Under the pieces are notes generated by a model, which made no database searches, was not told the origin of the DNA, and saw nothing but the letters and a program-made list of their open reading frames with translations. Source: Candidatus Omnitrophota bacterium (GTDB lineage: Bacteria; Omnitrophota; Gorgyraeia; Duberdicusellales; 4484-171). Taken from it: a stretch of DNA of 6,468 bases. The stretch's first letter is position 1. Every line of letters starts with the position of its first letter. The stretch spans positions 1 through 6,468 of the forward strand of contig DAOVKQ010000039.1 of assembly GCA_030631705.1 (NCBI GenBank), written 5' to 3'. Shown here in pieces: positions 4,741 through 6,468 of this stretch. Made by a program: the position numbers and the translations under genes.

Positions 4741-6468
4741 ATGTTTGAAAAAATTAAAAAAAGGGACGGCAGAATAGTAAAATTTGAGTCGGGAAAAATC
4801 AGCAGCGCAATTAGAAAAGCAGGCTTAGCAACAGGTGAGTTTGATGAAAAGGTTGCTCAGAAATTAGCTCTTAAGGTTTTGAATTTAGCACAAAGTATGA
4901 TTGTTGACAGAATACCTGTGGTTGAAGAAATCCAGGATATCGTTGAGGAAGTTTTATTATCTTCTCCTTATCGCAAGACCGCCAAAGCATATATTATTTA
5001 TCGCGAACAGCATGCCAGAATCAGGGAGATTGCCGCTAAAGCTCAAGTTGATTTAATTGATCAATATTTAAGTCAGATTGACTGGCAGGTTAACGAAAAC
5101 AGCAATATGGCTTTTTCCTTACAGGGGTTGAATAATTACATTTCTTCGGAGCTTAGCAAAATTTATTGGTTAGATAGAATTTATCCGCCGGAGATAAGGC
5201 AAGCTCAATTAAACGGGGATGTCCACATTCATGATTTAAGCATCATTTCTGTTTATTGCGTAGGATGGGATCTTTATGCCCTATTATTAGAAGGTTTTAA
5301 AGGGGCACCCGGGAAAGTAGAAAGCAAACCTGCCAAACATCTACGTAGTGCATTAGGGCAGGTGGTTAATTTCTTTTATACCCTTCAGGGTGAAGCCGCA
5401 GGCGCGCAGGCTTTTTCTAATTTTGATACCCTTTTAGCGCCTTTTATAAAATATGACGGTTTAAGCTATAAGGAGGTAAAACAGGCGTTACAGGAATTTA
5501 TCTTTAATATCAACGTCCCTACACGAGTCGGCTTCCAAACGCCATTTACTAATGTAACTTTAGATTTAACTGTTCCTAAATATTACGCCAATCAAGCGGT
5601 TATTATCGGTGGAAAGGCGCAGAAAGAAACTTATAAAGATTTTCAGGAAGAGTTAGGTTTATTCAATAAAGCTTTTTTAGAGGTAATGTTGGAAGGGGAT
5701 GCTAAAGCAAGGCCTTTTACCTTTCCCATCCCAACCTACAATATAACCTCTAATTTTAACTGGGAAAATCACAATTTGGATAATTTGTGGCAACTTACGG
5801 CTAAATACGGGGTACCTTATTTTAGTAATTTTATAAATTCCGATATGGATCCTGAAGACGCGCGGTCAATGTGCTGTCGTCTAAGGATTGATAATCGAAA
5901 GTTAGAAAAGAGGGGAGGGGGTCTTTTTGGCGCCAGTCCTCTTACCGGAAGCATCGGCGTAGTTACGATTAATATGCCAAGGCTGGGATATTTAGCTAAA
6001 AATGAGGTGGAATTCATTACTTTCTTAGAGAAGTTGATGGTTTTAGCGAAAGAAAGTTTAGAAATAAAAAGAAAGGTTTTAGAGAAGTTTACAGAAGAAG
6101 AACTTTATCCCTATACAAAATATTATTTAAAGAATATTAAGGAGCGCTTTGGTGAGTATTGGAAAAATCATTTTTCCACTATTGGCTTACTCGGGATGAA
6201 TGAGGCTTGTCTGAATTTGTTTGGAGAGGATATTGCTTCGGATAAGTCCAGAGATTTTACCTTAAAAGTTTTAGATTTTATGAGGGATAAATTATTAGAG
6301 TTTCAGAGAGAAACAGGCAATAATTATAATCTTGAGGCTACCCCCGCAGAAGGAACCTCTTACAGGTTAGCGAAGATGGATAAAGGAAAATATCCTAAGA
6401 TTATAGGTGCCAACGAAGAACAATATAAAAAAGGCGCTGAGCCCTTCTACACCAATTCTACTCAGCTG
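4741..6468 (+). CDS. nrdD: Anaerobic ribonucleoside-triphosphate reductase NrdD (3' end missing)
   Basis: This class III ribonucleotide reductase makes deoxynucleotides without oxygen, using a glycyl radical installed by NrdG. The first 576 residues are present and the frame is open to the window edge, with perhaps 110-140 residues missing. Residues 1 to about 93 form an ATP-cone regulatory domain (KIKKRDGRIVKFESGKISSAI, then SPYRKTAKAYIIYREQ). The catalytic domain has NMAFSLQGLNNYIS, GDVHIHDL with Cys173, ALGQVVNFFYTLQGEAAGAQAF-type sequence, FNINVPTRVGFQTPFTN (255-271), FTFPIPTYN, MCCR (377-380) carrying the thiyl-radical Cys (Cys379 by comparison with E. coli NrdD), and LTGSIGVVTINMPRLGY. 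The visible end (EATPAEGTSYR, then FYTNSTQL) is typical of the segment before the zinc site and glycyl loop. This is the ATP-cone, Thermotoga/Firmicutes-like subgroup. No intein is seen. The ATG at 4741 has AAGGAG at 4731-4736. An in-frame ATG at 4723 (MRERSS added), with AGAAGGGA 8 bases upstream, is an alternative. Confidence 0.93.
   Translation, partial: MFEKIKKRDGRIVKFESGKISSAIRKAGLATGEFDEKVAQKLALKVLNLAQSMIVDRIPVVEEIQDIVEEVLLSSPYRKTAKAYIIYREQHARIREIAAKAQVDLIDQYLSQIDWQVNENSNMAFSLQGLNNYISSELSKIYWLDRIYPPEIRQAQLNGDVHIHDLSIISVYCVGWDLYALLLEGFKGAPGKVESKPAKHLRSALGQVVNFFYTLQGEAAGAQAFSNFDTLLAPFIKYDGLSYKEVKQALQEFIFNINVPTRVGFQTPFTNVTLDLTVPKYYANQAVIIGGKAQKETYKDFQEELGLFNKAFLEVMLEGDAKARPFTFPIPTYNITSNFNWENHNLDNLWQLTAKYGVPYFSNFINSDMDPEDARSMCCRLRIDNRKLEKRGGGLFGASPLTGSIGVVTINMPRLGYLAKNEVEFITFLEKLMVLAKESLEIKRKVLEKFTEEELYPYTKYYLKNIKERFGEYWKNHFSTIGLLGMNEACLNLFGEDIASDKSRDFTLKVLDFMRDKLLEFQRETGNNYNLEATPAEGTSYRLAKMDKGKYPKIIGANEEQYKKGAEPFYTNSTQL

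Noticed and set aside
5470..5477. Strong Shine-Dalgarno-like AAGGAGGT inside nrdD
   Set aside because: No start codon follows at a usable distance in any frame with a credible gene. It encodes conserved NrdD residues.
5817..6017. Minus-strand open frame of 66 codons
   Set aside because: It lies opposite the conserved catalytic part of nrdD and is a shadow frame.
5..6468. CAGCTG at both window ends (5-10 and 6463-6468), suggesting a circular element
   Set aside because: A six-base match is expected by chance, and both ends fall inside unrelated genes, so there is no sign of circularity.

Overview
The window carries a cobalamin (vitamin B12) uptake and activation cluster, followed by the start of an anaerobic ribonucleotide reductase gene. 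All genes are on the + strand. A TonB-dependent outer-membrane receptor shows that the cell has two membranes. A class III (glycyl-radical) ribonucleotide reductase shows that it can make deoxynucleotides without oxygen. The DNA is fairly AT-rich with strong Shine-Dalgarno sites. A diderm anaerobe or facultative anaerobe fits (for example an Omnitrophota-like lineage or a diderm Bacillota), but I cannot name the taxon from sequence alone.

Layout. (1) Positions 1-446: the C-terminal third of a BtuC/FecCD-type permease, cut by the window edge and also broken by an in-frame TGA at 51-53. (2) 446-1258: its ATPase (BtuD-like), overlapping the permease stop by one base. (3) 1259-1309: a short gap with a strong hairpin just before the next gene. 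(4) 1310-1840: ATP:cob(I)alamin adenosyltransferase (BtuR/CobA/CobO type). (5) 1892-2311: a small exported protein resembling the DUF4430 (transcobalamin-like C-terminal) domain. (6) 2312-2659: a 348-base leader without a gene, holding a compact cobalamin riboswitch and a candidate switching region. (7) 2660-4561: a BtuB-like TonB-dependent receptor. (8) 4562-4740: a gap with a long imperfect inverted repeat. (9) 4741-6468: NrdD, running off the right edge before its zinc site and glycyl-radical loop.

How the genes work together (inference from families and context). BtuB would bring corrinoid across the outer membrane, the BtuCD pair would carry it across the inner membrane, and the adenosyltransferase would convert it to adenosylcobalamin. 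The riboswitch would turn down btuB when cobalamin is plentiful. The DUF4430 protein lies in the middle of this set. Because its domain resembles part of the animal B12 carriers, it is a candidate B12-capture or hand-over protein. NrdD does not need B12, and its place downstream of the riboswitch-btuB unit raises the possibility of B12-linked control of deoxynucleotide synthesis.

The most interesting points are the DUF4430 protein inside a B12 operon, the unusually compact riboswitch with a readable P1/anti-P1 competition, and the stop codon inside the permease gene.
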